Source: Phosphoribacter sp037046615
Lineage (GTDB): Bacteria; Actinomycetota; Actinomycetes; Actinomycetales; Dermatophilaceae
Length of the DNA: 64,000 nucleotides
NCBI GenBank assembly: GCA_037046615.1
Contig: JBAOHD010000014.1
Coordinates: 124,001 to 188,000, forward strand
Direction of reading: 5' to 3'
Shown piece after piece: positions 1-12,224 of this stretch. Below the pieces are notes generated by a model. It saw only the letters and a list, made by a program, of their open reading frames with translations. It did no database searches and was not told the DNA's origin. The first letter of the stretch is position 1; every line of letters begins with the position of its first letter. The position numbers were made by a program, and so were the translations under genes.

Positions 1-2
1 GG

Positions 3-1403
3 GCGTGGTATGAGATCTTCCCCCGCTCCGAGGGCGCCCGTCAGGACCCCGAGACCGGCGAGTGGTCCTCGGGCACCTTCCGCACCGCGATGGAGCGGCT
101 CCCGGCAATCGCCGCGATGGGTTTCGACGTCGTCTACCTCACCCCGATCCACCCGATCGGGACCACTGCGCGCAAGGGCCGCAACAACACCCTTGTCGCC
201 CTCCCCGGTGACCCGGGCAGCCCGTATGCCATCGGCTCACCTGACGGCGGACACGACGCCCTCCACCCCGAGCTCGGCACGTTCGAGGATTTCGAGGCCT
301 TCGTCGCCGAGACCAAACGCCTCGGCATGGAGGTCGCGATGGATATCGCGCTCCAATGCTCCCCCGATCACCCCTACGTCAGCGCGCACCCCGAGTGGTT
401 TACGACGCGGGCCGACGGCACGATCGCGTATGCCGAGAACCCCCCGAAGAAGTACCAGGACATTTACCCCCTCAACTTCGACAACGACCCGGAAGGGTCC
501 TATGCCGAGATGCGCCGGATGATCCAGGTGTGGATCGACCACGGGGTCGAGGTTTTCCGGGTCGACAACCCGCACACCAAGCCCGTCGAGTTCTGGCAGT
601 GGCTCATCGCAGACGTGGCCAAGGACCACCCCGGGGTGATCTGGCTGTCGGAGGCGTTCACGAAGCCGGCGATGATGCACACCCTGGCCAAGGCCGGGTT
701 CCAGCAGTCCTATACCTACTACGCGTGGCGCAACGAGGCCTGGTCGCTGCGGGAATACTGCGAGGAGTTGGCCGGGGACGCCGCGGCATACATGCGCCCG
801 TCGTTCTGGCCGACGACTCACGACATTCTCACGCCCTACATGCAATACGGCGGGCCGACCGCCTGGAAGCTGCGAGCGGCCCTCGCGGCCCTGCTGGTCC
901 CGACCTACGGGATCTACACCGGCTACGAACTCATGGAGTGCGTCGCACGGCCAGGAGTTGAGGAGCAGATCGACAACGAGAAGTACGAGTTCAAGGACCG
1001 ACGGTGGGCCGATTACGAGCCCGGCGGGCCGAAGGACGGCCAATCCCTCGCGTGGTATCTCACCCGACTCAACGAGATCCGGCGAGCTCACCCGAGCCTG
1101 CGCTGGCTGCGCAACCTGCGCTTCCACGCCGTCGACGACGAAAACTTCCTCTGCTTCTCCAAGACCCGGGTCCTGCCCAGCGGAGAGCGCGACACGATCA
1201 TCGTCGTCGCTAACCTCGACCCGCACTCGACCCGCGAAACCCACATCCACCTCGACATGCCTGCGCTGGGGCTCGACTGGGATGCGGGGATGCCGGTCCA
1301 CGACCTCATCACCGACCAGTGGTGGGACTGGCATCAGCATGCCTTCGTCCGCCTCGGCGCCGACAGCGAACCCGTCCACATCCTGCACGTGGGCAGCTAC
1401 TGA
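3..1403 (+). CDS. glgE: GlgE maltosyltransferase, C-terminal part
   Basis: Alpha-1,4-glucan:maltose-1-phosphate maltosyltransferase (GH13 subfamily 3). It extends cytoplasmic alpha-glucan with maltosyl units from maltose 1-phosphate. The frame is open from base 3, so the start lies upstream and only about the last 466 residues are present. The catalytic Asp lies in FRVDNPHTKP (codon at 564) and the acid/base Glu in IWLSEAFTKP (codon at 651). LTPIHPIG and the DNEKYEFKDR segment are typical of GlgE and separate it from ordinary alpha-amylases. No frameshift is seen here. The gene opens a same-strand run with treS, mak, glgB and pgm, the known partners of the GlgE pathway, and treS follows 49 bp later. 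Confidence 0.96.
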   Translation, partial: AWYEIFPRSEGARQDPETGEWSSGTFRTAMERLPAIAAMGFDVVYLTPIHPIGTTARKGRNNTLVALPGDPGSPYAIGSPDGGHDALHPELGTFEDFEAFVAETKRLGMEVAMDIALQCSPDHPYVSAHPEWFTTRADGTIAYAENPPKKYQDIYPLNFDNDPEGSYAEMRRMIQVWIDHGVEVFRVDNPHTKPVEFWQWLIADVAKDHPGVIWLSEAFTKPAMMHTLAKAGFQQSYTYYAWRNEAWSLREYCEELAGDAAAYMRPSFWPTTHDILTPYMQYGGPTAWKLRAALAALLVPTYGIYTGYELMECVARPGVEEQIDNEKYEFKDRRWADYEPGGPKDGQSLAWYLTRLNEIRRAHPSLRWLRNLRFHAVDDENFLCFSKTRVLPSGERDTIIVVANLDPHSTRETHIHLDMPALGLDWDAGMPVHDLITDQWWDWHQHAFVRLGADSEPVHILHVGSY

Positions 1404-1452
1404 CCCTCCGCGTCGCCCGCAGTCGTGGAGAGCCCCCCGATAAAAGGAAGAC

Positions 1453-3158
1453 ATGAGCATGTCGAGCATCACTGGTCCCGCGCGCCCCGGGTTGACGGTC
1501 GACCCGCAGTGGTTTCGGACCGCGGTGTTCTACGAGGTCCTCGTGCGGGCGTTCGCCGACTCCACCGGGTCGGGTTCGGGTGACTTCCGAGGGCTGATCG
1601 GCAAGCTCGACTACCTCCAGTGGCTCGGCGTCGACTGCATCTGGGTGCCGCCCTTCTACGCCTCGCCGCTGCGCGATGGCGGATACGACATCGCCGACTA
1701 TCGCTCGGTCCTGCCGGAATTCGGCAGCGTCGCCGATTTCCGTGACCTGCTGAGCGAGGCGCACGCGCGCGGCATCCGGGTCATCACCGACTTCGTCATG
1801 AACCACACGAGCGATGCGCACCCGTGGTTCGAGGCGAGCCGGAGCGATCCGAGCGGGCCCTATGGCGACTACTACGTGTGGTCGGATACCGACGCGAAGT
1901 ATGCCGGGACCCGCATCATCTTCGTCGACACCGAAGACTCCAACTGGAGCTTCGACCCGGTGCGCAAGCAGTACTTCTGGCACCGGTTCTTCTCCCACCA
2001 GCCGGACCTCAACTTCGAAAACCCCGCCGTGCGCGCGGAGATGTTCGACATCGTGCGGTTCTGGATGGACATGGGGATCGATGGCTTCCGCCTCGACGCC
2101 GTGCCCTATCTGTTCGAGGAGGAGGGCCACAGCGGCGAAAACCACCCGAAGACGCACGCCTTCCTCGCCGAACTCCGGGCGATGGTCGACGCCGAATACC
2201 CCGGCCGGATCCTGCTGGCCGAGGCCAACCAGCTTCCGGCCGAGGTCGTGGACTACTTCGGCACCCCGGAGGCACCCGAGTGCCAGATGTGCTTCCACTT
2301 CCCGGTCATGCCGCGGCTCTACTACTCCCTTCGCTCGGAGACCGCCGCGCCGATCCTCGACGTGCTGGCCGACACCCCCGCGATCCCCGAGGGGTCGCAG
2401 TGGGGCACCTTCCTGCGCAACCACGACGAGCTCACCCTCGAGATGGTCAGCGACGCGGAACGCGCCGCGATGTATGCCTGGTATGCCCCCGACCCCCGGA
2501 TGCGGGCCAATGTCGGCATCCGCCGCCGCCTCGCTCCCCTGCTCGACGGCGATCGCGCGCAACTCGAGCTCATCAATGCTCTCGTGCTCTCCCTGCCCGG
2601 CTCGCCGTGCCTCTATTACGGCGACGAGATCGGGATGGGCGACAACATCTGGCTGCCCGACCGCGACGCCTCGCGCACGCCGATGCAGTGGACGCCTGAC
2701 CGCAACGCCGGCTTCTCGACCGCCGACCCCGGCCGTCTCTATCTCCCGGTCGTCTCATCGGTCGCCTTCGGCCATCAAGGCGTCAACGTCGAGGCCCAGG
2801 TCGCCAGCCCGGCGTCCTACCTCAACTGGACGCGCGGCATCCTGGCCACCCGCAAGGCCCACCCGGTCTTCGGCATGGGCGCTTTCACGCCGATGACCGC
2901 CGACAACCCGGCCGTCCTCGCCTTCACCCGCACGGGCGAGGAGGTGTCCACGGGGTCGCGGGCCGTCCTCTGTCTTGGCCAACCTCTCCGCGAACGCCCA
3001 AGGCGCGGTCGTCTCGCTTCCGCGGGAGTATGCCGGTCGCCGCGTCGTCGACCTTCGCGGCGGCCAGAGCGCTCGGTCAGGTCGGCGAGGACGGGACGCT
3101 GCACATGACCTTCGCCCCGCGCGGCTACTACTGGCTCGATCTCGCGGACGCCCCGTGA
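1453..3158 (+). CDS. treS: TreS trehalose synthase (two frame breaks)
   Basis: Maltose alpha-D-glucosyltransferase/trehalose synthase (GH13), which interconverts trehalose and maltose; the maltose feeds Mak. The start ATG at 1453 has an AAAGGAAG ribosome site just upstream. Visible motifs are DFVMNHTSDAHPWF, the nucleophile Asp in GIDGFRLDAVPYLFEE, Glu in LLAEANQ, and the third acid in FLRNHDELTLEM. The reading frame shifts near 2968, where VLCL continues as ANLSANAQG, and again near 3055, ending ALGQVGEDGTLHMTFAPRG...LADAP at the TGA 3156-3158. Each shift is resolved by dropping one base, so I read the gene as intact. Length, about 567 residues, is normal for TreS. The stop overlaps the GTG start of mak. 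Confidence 0.93.
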
Positions 3159-4643
3159 GTCCTGTCGCCGAGATCCACGACGCGACCTTGCGGCCGGGCA
3201 AGCTTGAGGTCGTCCAACGGTGGATCGGTGCCCAGCGGTGGTATGCCGCCAAGGGTCGCACCGCGACGCTCGCGGCAGTCGGGAGCTTCCGCTTCGTCGA
3301 CCCGCGAGGGCGAGGTCGGCATCGAGACCCTCCTCGTGCGCGATGGCGACCCGGCGAGCGCCGACTCGGTCATCTACCAAGTGCCCGCTGACCTATCGCA
3401 GCGCCCCGCTGGCGGGGGCAGACCGGGCCCTCGTGGGCACGATCGAGCACAGCGTCCTGGGCACCCGCTGGGTCTACGACGCGCCGCACGACCCGGCATA
3501 CGTGGCCGAGCTCCTGCGCACGATCGTCGACCGGAGACCGCGAAGCCGACCGTTCGGACGGCCTCGTGAGCGTGACCGTGCACGGTGATGGCGAGCTGCA
3601 GCGCGGCACGCGCCCCGGCTCCTGGCCTGCTCGGTGCTGCGCGGCGAACAGTCCAACACCTCGATCATCCTCGAGGTCGGCTTCTGACTCGATCCCGCGC
3701 CACATCATCGTCAAGGTGTTCCGGGTCGTCGCCCCGGGCGACAATCCCGACGTCACGGTCCAGGCTGCGCTCGCGGCTGCTGACCCCGGCCTCGTGCCCG
3801 ACCCCATCGGGTCCCTGCGCGGCACGTGGCCGACCCCGGGCGAGGGATTGGTCACGGGGCATCTCGCCGCGGCCCAGGTGTTCGTGCCCGGGGTGCGGGA
3901 TGCGTGGCGGGTGGCGGTCGAGGTATGCCGCGCCGGCGACGACTTCACGAGGACGGCCGAAGTCCTCGGGCGCACGACGGCCCGCATCCACCGGTCGCTG
4001 GCCGACCGATTCGGGGTCACGCCTGCCACCGGCGAGGCCAAGAAGGCGGTCATGCGCTCGGTGCGGTCACGCTTTGTCATGGCGGTCGGCGAGGTGCCGG
4101 CGCTGGCCGAGCACGCACCAGCGGTCGAGGCAGCGATGGCCCGGCTCGGCGCCTTCGACTGGCCGGACCTGCAGCGCGTCCACGGTGACTTCCACCTCGG
4201 CCAGGTCCTCTACCTCGACCCCGAGCACGTCCTCGTCATCGACTTCGAGGGCGAGCCGCTGCGGCCGCTGTCGGAGCGCACCGCTCCGGATCTCGCGTTG
4301 CGCGACGTCGCCGGCATGCTGCGCTCCTTCGACTATGTCGCGGGCACGGTCGAAGCGGCGCTGCCCGACAGCGACCGGCGCGCCTGGGCCCGGGAGTGCC
4401 AGCGCGCCTTCCTCGACGGCTACCACTCGGTCGCCGGCACCGGCCCGACCGACATCCCGGTCACCCAGGCCCTCGAACTCGACAAGGCCCTCTATGAGGT
4501 CGTCTACGAGGCCCGCAACCGCCCCAGCTGGTTGCCGATCCCCCACCGCGCCGTCGACCGTCTCATCGCGACGCTCCAGAGGCCCGTCGAACCGCCACCC
4601 CCGCCCACCCCCGCACCACCCCCGCACGTCAGGAGTGCCATGA
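3155..4643 (+). CDS. mak: Mak/Pep2 maltokinase (several frame breaks)
   Basis: Maltokinase: ATP plus maltose gives maltose 1-phosphate, the GlgE donor. The GTG start at 3155 overlaps the treS stop (GTGA). The N-terminal cap reads VVQRWIGAQRWYAAKGR and the kinase core has RVHGDFHLGQVL (catalytic) and VLVIDFEGEPLRP (metal-binding Asp). The frame breaks near 3300, 3385, 3530, 3600-3610 and 3690, each as if one extra base were present. The last long frame runs without a stop through a Pro-rich stretch (4590-4630) into glgB. If one base of the C-rich tract at 4590-4625 is extra, mak stops at TGA 4641-4643, overlapping the glgB ATG in the usual ATGA way. The end coordinate assumes this; a true Mak-GlgB fusion is the alternative. 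Confidence 0.85.
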
Positions 4644-6858
4644 CGCCCGTCCAGACCCAGGCCATGGTGGCTGACGAGAGCGCGATCACCGCGTTCCTCG
4701 AGGCCCGCCATTCGCAGCCGCACGACCTGCTCGGCCACCACCTCGGCCCCGTGGGACTCACCGTCACGGCATACCGGCCCTTGGCGCGCACCGTCCGCGC
4801 CCGCCTTCACGACGGGACCGTCCTGGACCTCCCGCACGTCCGCGGCGGGATCTGGTCGGGCACGACGGATGTCGTCAACGAGAGCCAGGACTACCGGCTG
4901 CTGGTCGACTACGGCGACGGTGTCGAACACGAGCAGGACGACCCCTACCGGTTCGTCCCCACCCTCGGCGAGATGGACCGCTTCCTCATCAACGAGGGTC
5001 GCCACGAGGAGCTGTGGAAGGTCCTCGGCGCGCACGTCCGCCACTACGACGGCCCGCTCGGGTGACGTGTGGGGCGTGTCCTTCGCGGTGTGGGCGCCCA
5101 ACGCGACGGCCGTCCATGTCGTCGGCGACTTCAACGGCTGGGACCGCGCTGAGCCACCCGATGCGGCTGCTCGGCGAGTCCGGCGTGTGGGAGCTCTTCA
5201 TCCCGGGCGCGTCCGAGGGCATGAACTACCAGTTCGCGATCCGCGGCCAGGACACCGTGGTCCGGCTCAAGGCCGACCCGATGGCCCGCTGCTCGGAGGT
5301 GGCACCCAAGCAGGCCTCGATCGTCCACGAGTCGCACTACGAGTGGGGCGACGACGAGTGGATGACGGCGCGGCGCGACGCAACGGATCCGCACCACGGT
5401 CCGATGAGCATCTACGAGGTGCACGTCGGGTCCTGGCGCCAGGGGCAGAACTACCGCGACGCTCGCCGAGCATCTCGTCGACTACGTCACGCGACCTCGG
5501 CTTCACCCACGTGGAGTTCCTCCCCGTCATGGAGCACCCCTACGTGCCCGTCCTGGGGCTACCACGTGACCGGCTACTACGCGGTCTCCTCGCGCTGGGG
5601 CACCCCCGACGACTTCCGGCTATCTCGTGGACACGTTGCACCGCAACGGAATCGGCGTCATCCTCGACTGGGTCCCAGGGCACTTCGCGACGGACGAGTG
5701 GGCCCTGGCCCGGTTCGACGGACACGCCGCTCTACGAGCACCCGGACCCCCGCAAGGGGTGGCACAACGAGTGGGGTTCGCTACGATCTTCGACTTCGGC
5801 CGCAAGGAAGTCCGCAACTTCCTCGTCGCCAACGCGACCTACTGGCTCGAGGAGTTCCACGTCGACGGGCTCCGCGTCGACGGTGTGGCCTCGATGCTCT
5901 ACCTCGACTACTCGCGCCAACCCGGGCAGTGGATCCCCAACATCCACGGCGGCCGCGAAAACCTCGACGCGGTCGAGTTGCTCCAGGAAGCCAACGCCAC
6001 GGCATACAAGCGCACTCCTGGCGTCGTCATGATCGCCGAGGAGTCGACCTCGTGGGCGGGCGTCTCCAAGCCGACGACCGAGGGCGGGCTCGGCTTCGGT
6101 TTCAAGTGGAACATGGGCTGGATGAACGACGCCCTGCGCTACTTGAACACCGACCCGATGTACCGGCAGTACGAGCACAGCAAGATCACCTTCGCGCTGA
6201 TGTACGCCTACAGCGAGAACTTCATCCTCCCGATCAGCCACGACGAGGTCGTCCACGGCAAGGGCTCGCTCATGCGCAAGTCCCGCGGATCGCGGGAGGA
6301 CCGGATCGCCACCCTTCGGGCGTTCATCGCCTACATGTGGAGCCACCCGGGCAAGCAACTGCTGTTCATGGGGTCCGAGTTCGGGCAGGAGTCCGAGTGG
6401 AGCGACGGACGCAGCCTCGACTGGTGGCTGCTGGAACAACCGATCCACTACCGGATCCACGCCCAGGTCAAGGAGATGAACGCGATCTACAAGGCCAACC
6501 CGGCCCTGTGGGCGCTCGACCATGACCCGGCGGGCTTCCGGTGGCTCAATGCCGACGACGCCAGCGGAAATACGTTCTCCTACATCCGCATCGGCGACGG
6601 CGACCCTGCCACGGACGCACCCGCTGCTCGTGGCTGCAGTCAACTTCAGCGGTCAGACCCACGAGTCCTATCGCCTCGGCGTGCCCCGCGGCGGCCGCTG
6701 GCGAGTCGTCCTGGACACCGCTGGTTTCCACCCCGATGCCCCCAGCTCGGCCGGCATCGTGCTGCACGCCGACGACCACGGCTGCGGACGGACAACCGTA
6801 TGCCGTCAACGTCACCATCCCCCGCCTGTCGGCGGTCTGGCTCATTCCGGAAGACTGA
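4640..6858 (+). CDS. glgB: GlgB 1,4-alpha-glucan branching enzyme (many frame breaks)
   Basis: Glycogen branching enzyme (GH13), which makes alpha-1,6 branches in the glucan built by GlgE. The start ATG at 4640 is preceded by AGGAG at 4631-4635. An N-terminal N1 domain (FLEARHSQPHDLLGHH) is followed by CBM48 (VSFAVWAPNATAVHVVGDFNGWD), then the barrel with Asp in VDGLRVDGVASMLYLD, Glu in VVMIAEESTSW and Asp in LPISHDEVVHGKGS. The C-terminal all-beta domain ends AVNVTIPRLSAVWLIPED at 6858. About ten frame breaks occur (near 5065, 5145, 5462, 5480, 5550, 5625, 5720, 5785, 6610, 6790), nearly all net +1. The longest clean segment is 5790-6600. The density of breaks in an otherwise perfectly conserved enzyme points to sequence errors, not decay. 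Confidence 0.9.
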
Positions 6859-6906
6859 ACCTGACTGTTACCCCTGTGCACCACGGCTTTTGGAGATGAG
6901 GACCTC

Positions 6907-8572
<1,666 letters not shown>

Positions 8573-8580
8573 CCATTCCA

Positions 8581-8611
8581 CCGACCGGTGGACCTCGGGT
8601 CCACCGGTCGG
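8581..8611 (+). terminator. Terminator after pgm
   Basis: A perfect 14-bp inverted repeat (arms 8581-8594 and 8598-8611, starting CCGACCGGTGG) with a 3-base loop lies 8 bp after the pgm stop. There is no U tract, as is common in high-GC actinobacteria. It separates the glucan operon from the ABC exporter operon. Confidence 0.8.
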
Positions 8612-8650
8612 ACGTCGCGACGGGGAGCCGAGGGGGCGGACACTGATCCC

Positions 8651-9525
8651 ATGAGCAGTGCTGTGCGTGTGCGTGACTTGACCAAGACCTACGGCGACGT
8701 CCATGCGGTCGCCGGCGTCGATCTCGATATCGAAGCTGGCGAGGTGTTCGCCTTCCTCGGGCCCAACGGGGCCGGCAAGACCACGACGGTGGAAATCCTC
8801 GAAGGGTTCCGGACGCGTGACGGTGGCTCAGTCGACGTGCTCGGAGTCGATCCGGCACACGCAGATGGGCTGTGGCGCAACCGGATTGGCATTGTGCTGC
8901 AGTCGTCCGGCGGGCTCGACCTGCTCACGCCACGGGAGATCCTCGGCAGCACCGCCCGCGTCTACGCACGCCCCAAGGGGGTCGACGAGGTGCTCGACTC
9001 GGTGGGGCTGACGGATAAGGCCGATGCCCGGATCGGGAGCCTGTCCGGTGGCCAGCGCCGGAGGCTCGACGTCGGCCTCGGCATCATCGGGCGACCCGAG
9101 GTGCTCTTCCTCGACGAACCGACGACCGGTTTCGACCCACAGGCGCGCCGCGACTTCTGGGATCTCATCACCTCTCTGGCCGGCGACGGCACGACGATCC
9201 TGCTCACGACGCACTATCTCGACGAGGCCGAGCACCTCGCCGATCGGGTCGGTGTTATCGCTGGCGGTCGCATCGTCGCGCTGGGCACTCCCGCCGATCT
9301 CGGAGGGCGGCAGAGTGCAGGAAGCCACCGTGTCGTGGGACGAAGGAGGCACCCGGCATACCCTTCGCACGGCCTCCCCGACGGCGGAGGTGGCCCGGCT
9401 TGGCTGCCCGGCTCGGAGGTGAGGTCCCGGCCCTGACAGTCACCAGGCCCACCCTGGAAGACACCTATCTCGCTCTCATCGCGGACACCACCGCGACCAG
9501 CGCACACGGCCGGAGCACCTCATGA
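8651..9525 (+). CDS. ABC exporter ATP-binding protein (two frame breaks)
   Basis: ATPase of an ABC-2 type exporter (DrrA/CcmA-like), energising the membrane protein encoded next. Walker A is FLGPNGAGKTTTVEIL, the signature is GSLSGGQRRRLDVGLG, Walker B is VLFLDEPTTGFDP and the switch His is in LLTTHYLDEAEH. The frame breaks near 9300 and 9410. The repaired C-terminal domain runs through VQEATVSWDEGGTRHTL to TLEDTYLALIADTTA and stops at TGA 9523-9525, overlapping the permease ATG. Substrate is unknown. The adjacent kinase/regulator pair suggests a role in envelope stress or drug response, an inference from context only. Confidence 0.93.
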
Positions 9526-10331
9526 TGCACGCGCTGGCCCTCGGGTGGGACCGCACGCGACTCGAACTGACGATGTATTTCCGCGAGAAGGAGTCGGTGT
9601 TCTTCTCGTTCCTCTTCCCCGTCATGATGCTCACCCTCTTCTCCGTGATCTTCGGGCGGCAGTTCGACACCCCGACGATGCGGGCCCTCGACCTCACGGC
9701 CGGTCGGTTCTTTCTCCCCGGCATGGTGTCGGCCGGTGTCATGCTCACGAGTTTCCAGACCATGGCGATCTCGGTGGCGAGCGAGCGCGATGACGGCACC
9801 CTCAAACGGCTGCGGTCGACGCCGATGCCTCCGGTGGCCTACTTCCTGGGCAAGGTCGGCCTCGTGGCCCTGACGTCAGCTGCGCAGATGGTCCTCATGC
9901 TGGCGGTCGCCCGCTGGGCCTTCGATGTCACCCTGCCGACGACGGTCGCTGCCTGGAGCACGTTCGCGTGGGTCTTTGTCCTCGGCGTCATCGGTGGCAC
10001 GACCCTCGGCATCGCCTATTCGTCCCTCGGCACGGCGCGGTCGGTCGGTGCGGTCGTCATCGGCCCGATGCTCGTGCTGCAGTTCATCTCCGGCGTCTAC
10101 TTCGCCTTCAGCGACATCCCATCGTGGATGCAGCAGATCGCGTCCGCCTTCCCGCTCAAATGGATCGCCCAAGGAATGCGCTCGGTCTTCCTCCCAGACG
10201 TCATGGTGAGTTCGGAGATGGCCGGCAGTTGGGAGCACGGCCGCACCGCCGTCATCCTCGTGCTCTGGGCGGTCGGTGGGCTCGTGCTGTGCGTGCGGAC
10301 CTTCCGCTGGTTTAAACGAGGCACGACCTGA
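9522..10331 (+). CDS. ABC-2 type exporter permease
   Basis: Integral membrane subunit (269 aa) of the exporter whose ATPase ends at 9525; the genes overlap by ATGA. About six hydrophobic segments are visible, for example SFLFPVMMLTLFSVIFG, FFLPGMVSAGVMLTS, FAWVFVLGVIGGTTLGIAY and VVIGPMLVLQFISGVYF. The SVASERDDGTLKRLRSTPM loop is the conserved ABC-2 coupling region. The stop TGA shares bases with the ATG of the next gene (TGATG at 10329-10333). The frame is intact. Confidence 0.92.
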   Translation: MMHALALGWDRTRLELTMYFREKESVFFSFLFPVMMLTLFSVIFGRQFDTPTMRALDLTAGRFFLPGMVSAGVMLTSFQTMAISVASERDDGTLKRLRSTPMPPVAYFLGKVGLVALTSAAQMVLMLAVARWAFDVTLPTTVAAWSTFAWVFVLGVIGGTTLGIAYSSLGTARSVGAVVIGPMLVLQFISGVYFAFSDIPSWMQQIASAFPLKWIAQGMRSVFLPDVMVSSEMAGSWEHGRTAVILVLWAVGGLVLCVRTFRWFKRGTT

Positions 10332-11545
10332 TGCCGATGACCGACGCCTCCGTGAGCTCGCAGGGCGAGTTCGCGCAGATGTGGCGTCGGCAGCTCGTGT
10401 GGTGGCATCTGTGGTTTGGGACCGGCGTCATCGCGACGGTGTGGGCCACGGCAGTCGCTCACCCCGGCCCGCACGGTCGGCTCCCGGAGTTTGCTCTCCT
10501 TGCGCTCGTGGTCATCGCGTATGCCGTCGTCGGCGCCCCGGGAGTGGCACAGGAGCGCCCGGGGTGGGGCACGGCCTACCTCGTCATCGCCTGGACCGCC
10601 GTCCTCGGCTGTTGCGCGGTGAATCCGGACTCCAGCGCCCCCGTGATGTTCTTCGTCCTCTTCCCGCAGCTGTGGTCAGTTGTCCGGACGCCGCGGCAGG
10701 GCGTCGTCGCCAGCGTTGTGGTGGTGGGCATCTATGCCGCGATCGGGTGGCTGCACGCCGACGGCGACACCCAGGCGCACCGGCAAATCCTCTTCAGCGC
10801 GGCCGCCTCGCTCGTCCTGTCCCTCGCGCTGGGGTTGTTCATCCTGCGCCTGGTCGCGGAGGCACAGTCGCGGGCGGCCACCATCGACGCGCTGCGAGAA
10901 GCCCAGGATCAGTTGGCAGCAGCCGAGCGCGCGAGGGGGGTCAGTGCCGAGCGAGAACGACTCTCTCGGGAGATCCACGACACGCTCGCCCAGGGATTCA
11001 CCTCGGTGATCGCGCTGAGCCGAGCGGCCGATGCTGCCCTGGTCAGGGGAGATATCGCCACGGCGCGGGACCACGTTGCTCTCGTCCAGCAGACCTCCGC
11101 CGACAACCTGCAGGAGGCGCGGCTCATCGTGGCCGAGACCACTCCGGGCCACCTGGAGTCCCGGACCTTGGTGCAGGCGTTGGAACGCCTCGTCACCGAA
11201 GTCGCGCAATCGGGCCTTCTGGACCTTCGACTGGTCGCTGTCGGTGAGCCGCAAGCCTTGGGCGCAACGCATGACGTCGTGCTGCTGCGCACCGCACAAG
11301 AAGCCGTCGCCAACATCCGGCGGCACGCGGACGCGAGGACGGCGACGGTCCAGATCGACTATTCCCATCCCAGTGACGTGGTCCTGGCCGTCAGCGACGA
11401 CGGCCGGGGGTTCGACGATGGCCACCCGAGCACTGGGTTCGGCCTCGACGGGATCCGCGCCCGAGCCCAGGACATCGGCGGACACGCGAGCATCACGTCG
11501 GCGCCCGGGCGTGGCACCACCGTGACGGTGAGGGTGCCCCGATGA
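10331..11545 (+). CDS. NarL-type sensor histidine kinase
   Basis: Membrane sensor kinase of the HisKA_3 (LiaS/DesK-like) class, 404 aa. Six N-terminal hydrophobic segments (about residues 20-190) with little extracellular sequence suggest sensing within the membrane. A short coiled coil (AATIDALREAQDQLAAAERARG) leads to the phospho-acceptor His in ERLSREIHDTLAQGFTSVI. The ATP-binding domain has the N box around AQEAVANIRRHADA, then VLAVSDDGRGFDD and TGFGLDGIRARAQDIGG. It overlaps both neighbours by a few bases, so the exporter, kinase and regulator are translationally coupled. The frame is intact. Confidence 0.94.
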   Translation: MPMTDASVSSQGEFAQMWRRQLVWWHLWFGTGVIATVWATAVAHPGPHGRLPEFALLALVVIAYAVVGAPGVAQERPGWGTAYLVIAWTAVLGCCAVNPDSSAPVMFFVLFPQLWSVVRTPRQGVVASVVVVGIYAAIGWLHADGDTQAHRQILFSAAASLVLSLALGLFILRLVAEAQSRAATIDALREAQDQLAAAERARGVSAERERLSREIHDTLAQGFTSVIALSRAADAALVRGDIATARDHVALVQQTSADNLQEARLIVAETTPGHLESRTLVQALERLVTEVAQSGLLDLRLVAVGEPQALGATHDVVLLRTAQEAVANIRRHADARTATVQIDYSHPSDVVLAVSDDGRGFDDGHPSTGFGLDGIRARAQDIGGHASITSAPGRGTTVTVRVPR

Positions 11546-12214
11546 CTCCTGTCCAGACGCATCCGCCGCGGCCCGGATCGACCGATCCGGCTGCTCATCG
11601 TTGACGACCACCCCGTGGTGCGCGCCGGCATGATCGCCATGCTCGCGGACGAGTCCGATCTCGAGGTGGTGGCCGACGTGGGCGATGGCGCGGCGGCGGT
11701 GGCGCTCGTGGGCGAGACGCCGATCGACGTCGTGCTCATGGACCTGCGGATGCCGGGTGTGGACGGCGTCACGGCGACCCGCCTGGTGCGCGCCCTGCCG
11801 GGGGCGCCGGAGGTCATCATCCTCACGACCTATGACACCGACGCGGAGATCATCCACGCGGTCGAGGCAGGAGCGCGGGGCTACCTCCTCAAAGACACCG
11901 AGCCTGCCGTGCTCGGCGATGCGATCAGGAGGGCTGCTCGCGGCGAGACCGTGTTGGCACCCCCGGTCGCCGCCAAACTCGCCGCCCAACTGCGCTCGCC
12001 TCGGCGCCCTGAGCTCACTCCCCGCGAAGTCGAGGTGGTTGCTCTCGTCGCCCGAGGGTTGTCCAACCCCGACATCGCCCGCACCCTCTACATCGGGGAG
12101 GCCACCGTCAAGACCCATCTCTTGCGAATCTTCACCAAACTCGGGGTGGCCGACCGCACGGCAGCCGTCACCACGGCATACAGCCTTGGGCTCATCGATC
12201 TGCTGGACGCGTAG
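11542..12214 (+). CDS. NarL/LuxR-type response regulator
   Basis: Cytoplasmic response regulator paired with the preceding kinase. The start ATG at 11542 overlaps the kinase stop (ATGA). One extra base near 11575 breaks the frame; without it the N terminus reads on into IRLLIVDDHPVVRAGM. The receiver has the acidic pair DD, phospho-Asp in VVLMDLRMPGVDG, Thr in IILTTYDTD and Lys in GYLLKDTEP. The C-terminal LuxR helix-turn-helix is LTPREVEVVALVARGLSNPDIAR... to VKTHLLRIFTKLGVADRT. It probably regulates its own four-gene operon and envelope genes; no operator was identified. Confidence 0.93.
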
Positions 12215-12217
12215 GCT
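12212..12217 (+). promoter_or_regulatory. -10 element of a leaderless promoter
   Basis: TAGGCT lies 7 bases before the GTG at 12225 and overlaps the stop of the response regulator gene. A TANNNT hexamer 6-7 bases before a start codon is the arrangement of leaderless actinobacterial transcripts. Confidence 0.55.
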
Positions 12218-12224
12218 CACGAGG

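Noticed and set aside
237..1472. 411-codon open frame antisense to glgE
   Set aside because: Typical mirror frame of a GC-rich gene; no motifs, rich in Val/Arg/Gly, opposite to a clearly conserved enzyme.
1453..6858. treS, mak and glgB as genuine decayed pseudogenes
   Set aside because: All breaks are single-base and net +1, with catalytic motifs intact; the same pattern affects ATP synthase genes, so errors are far more likely.
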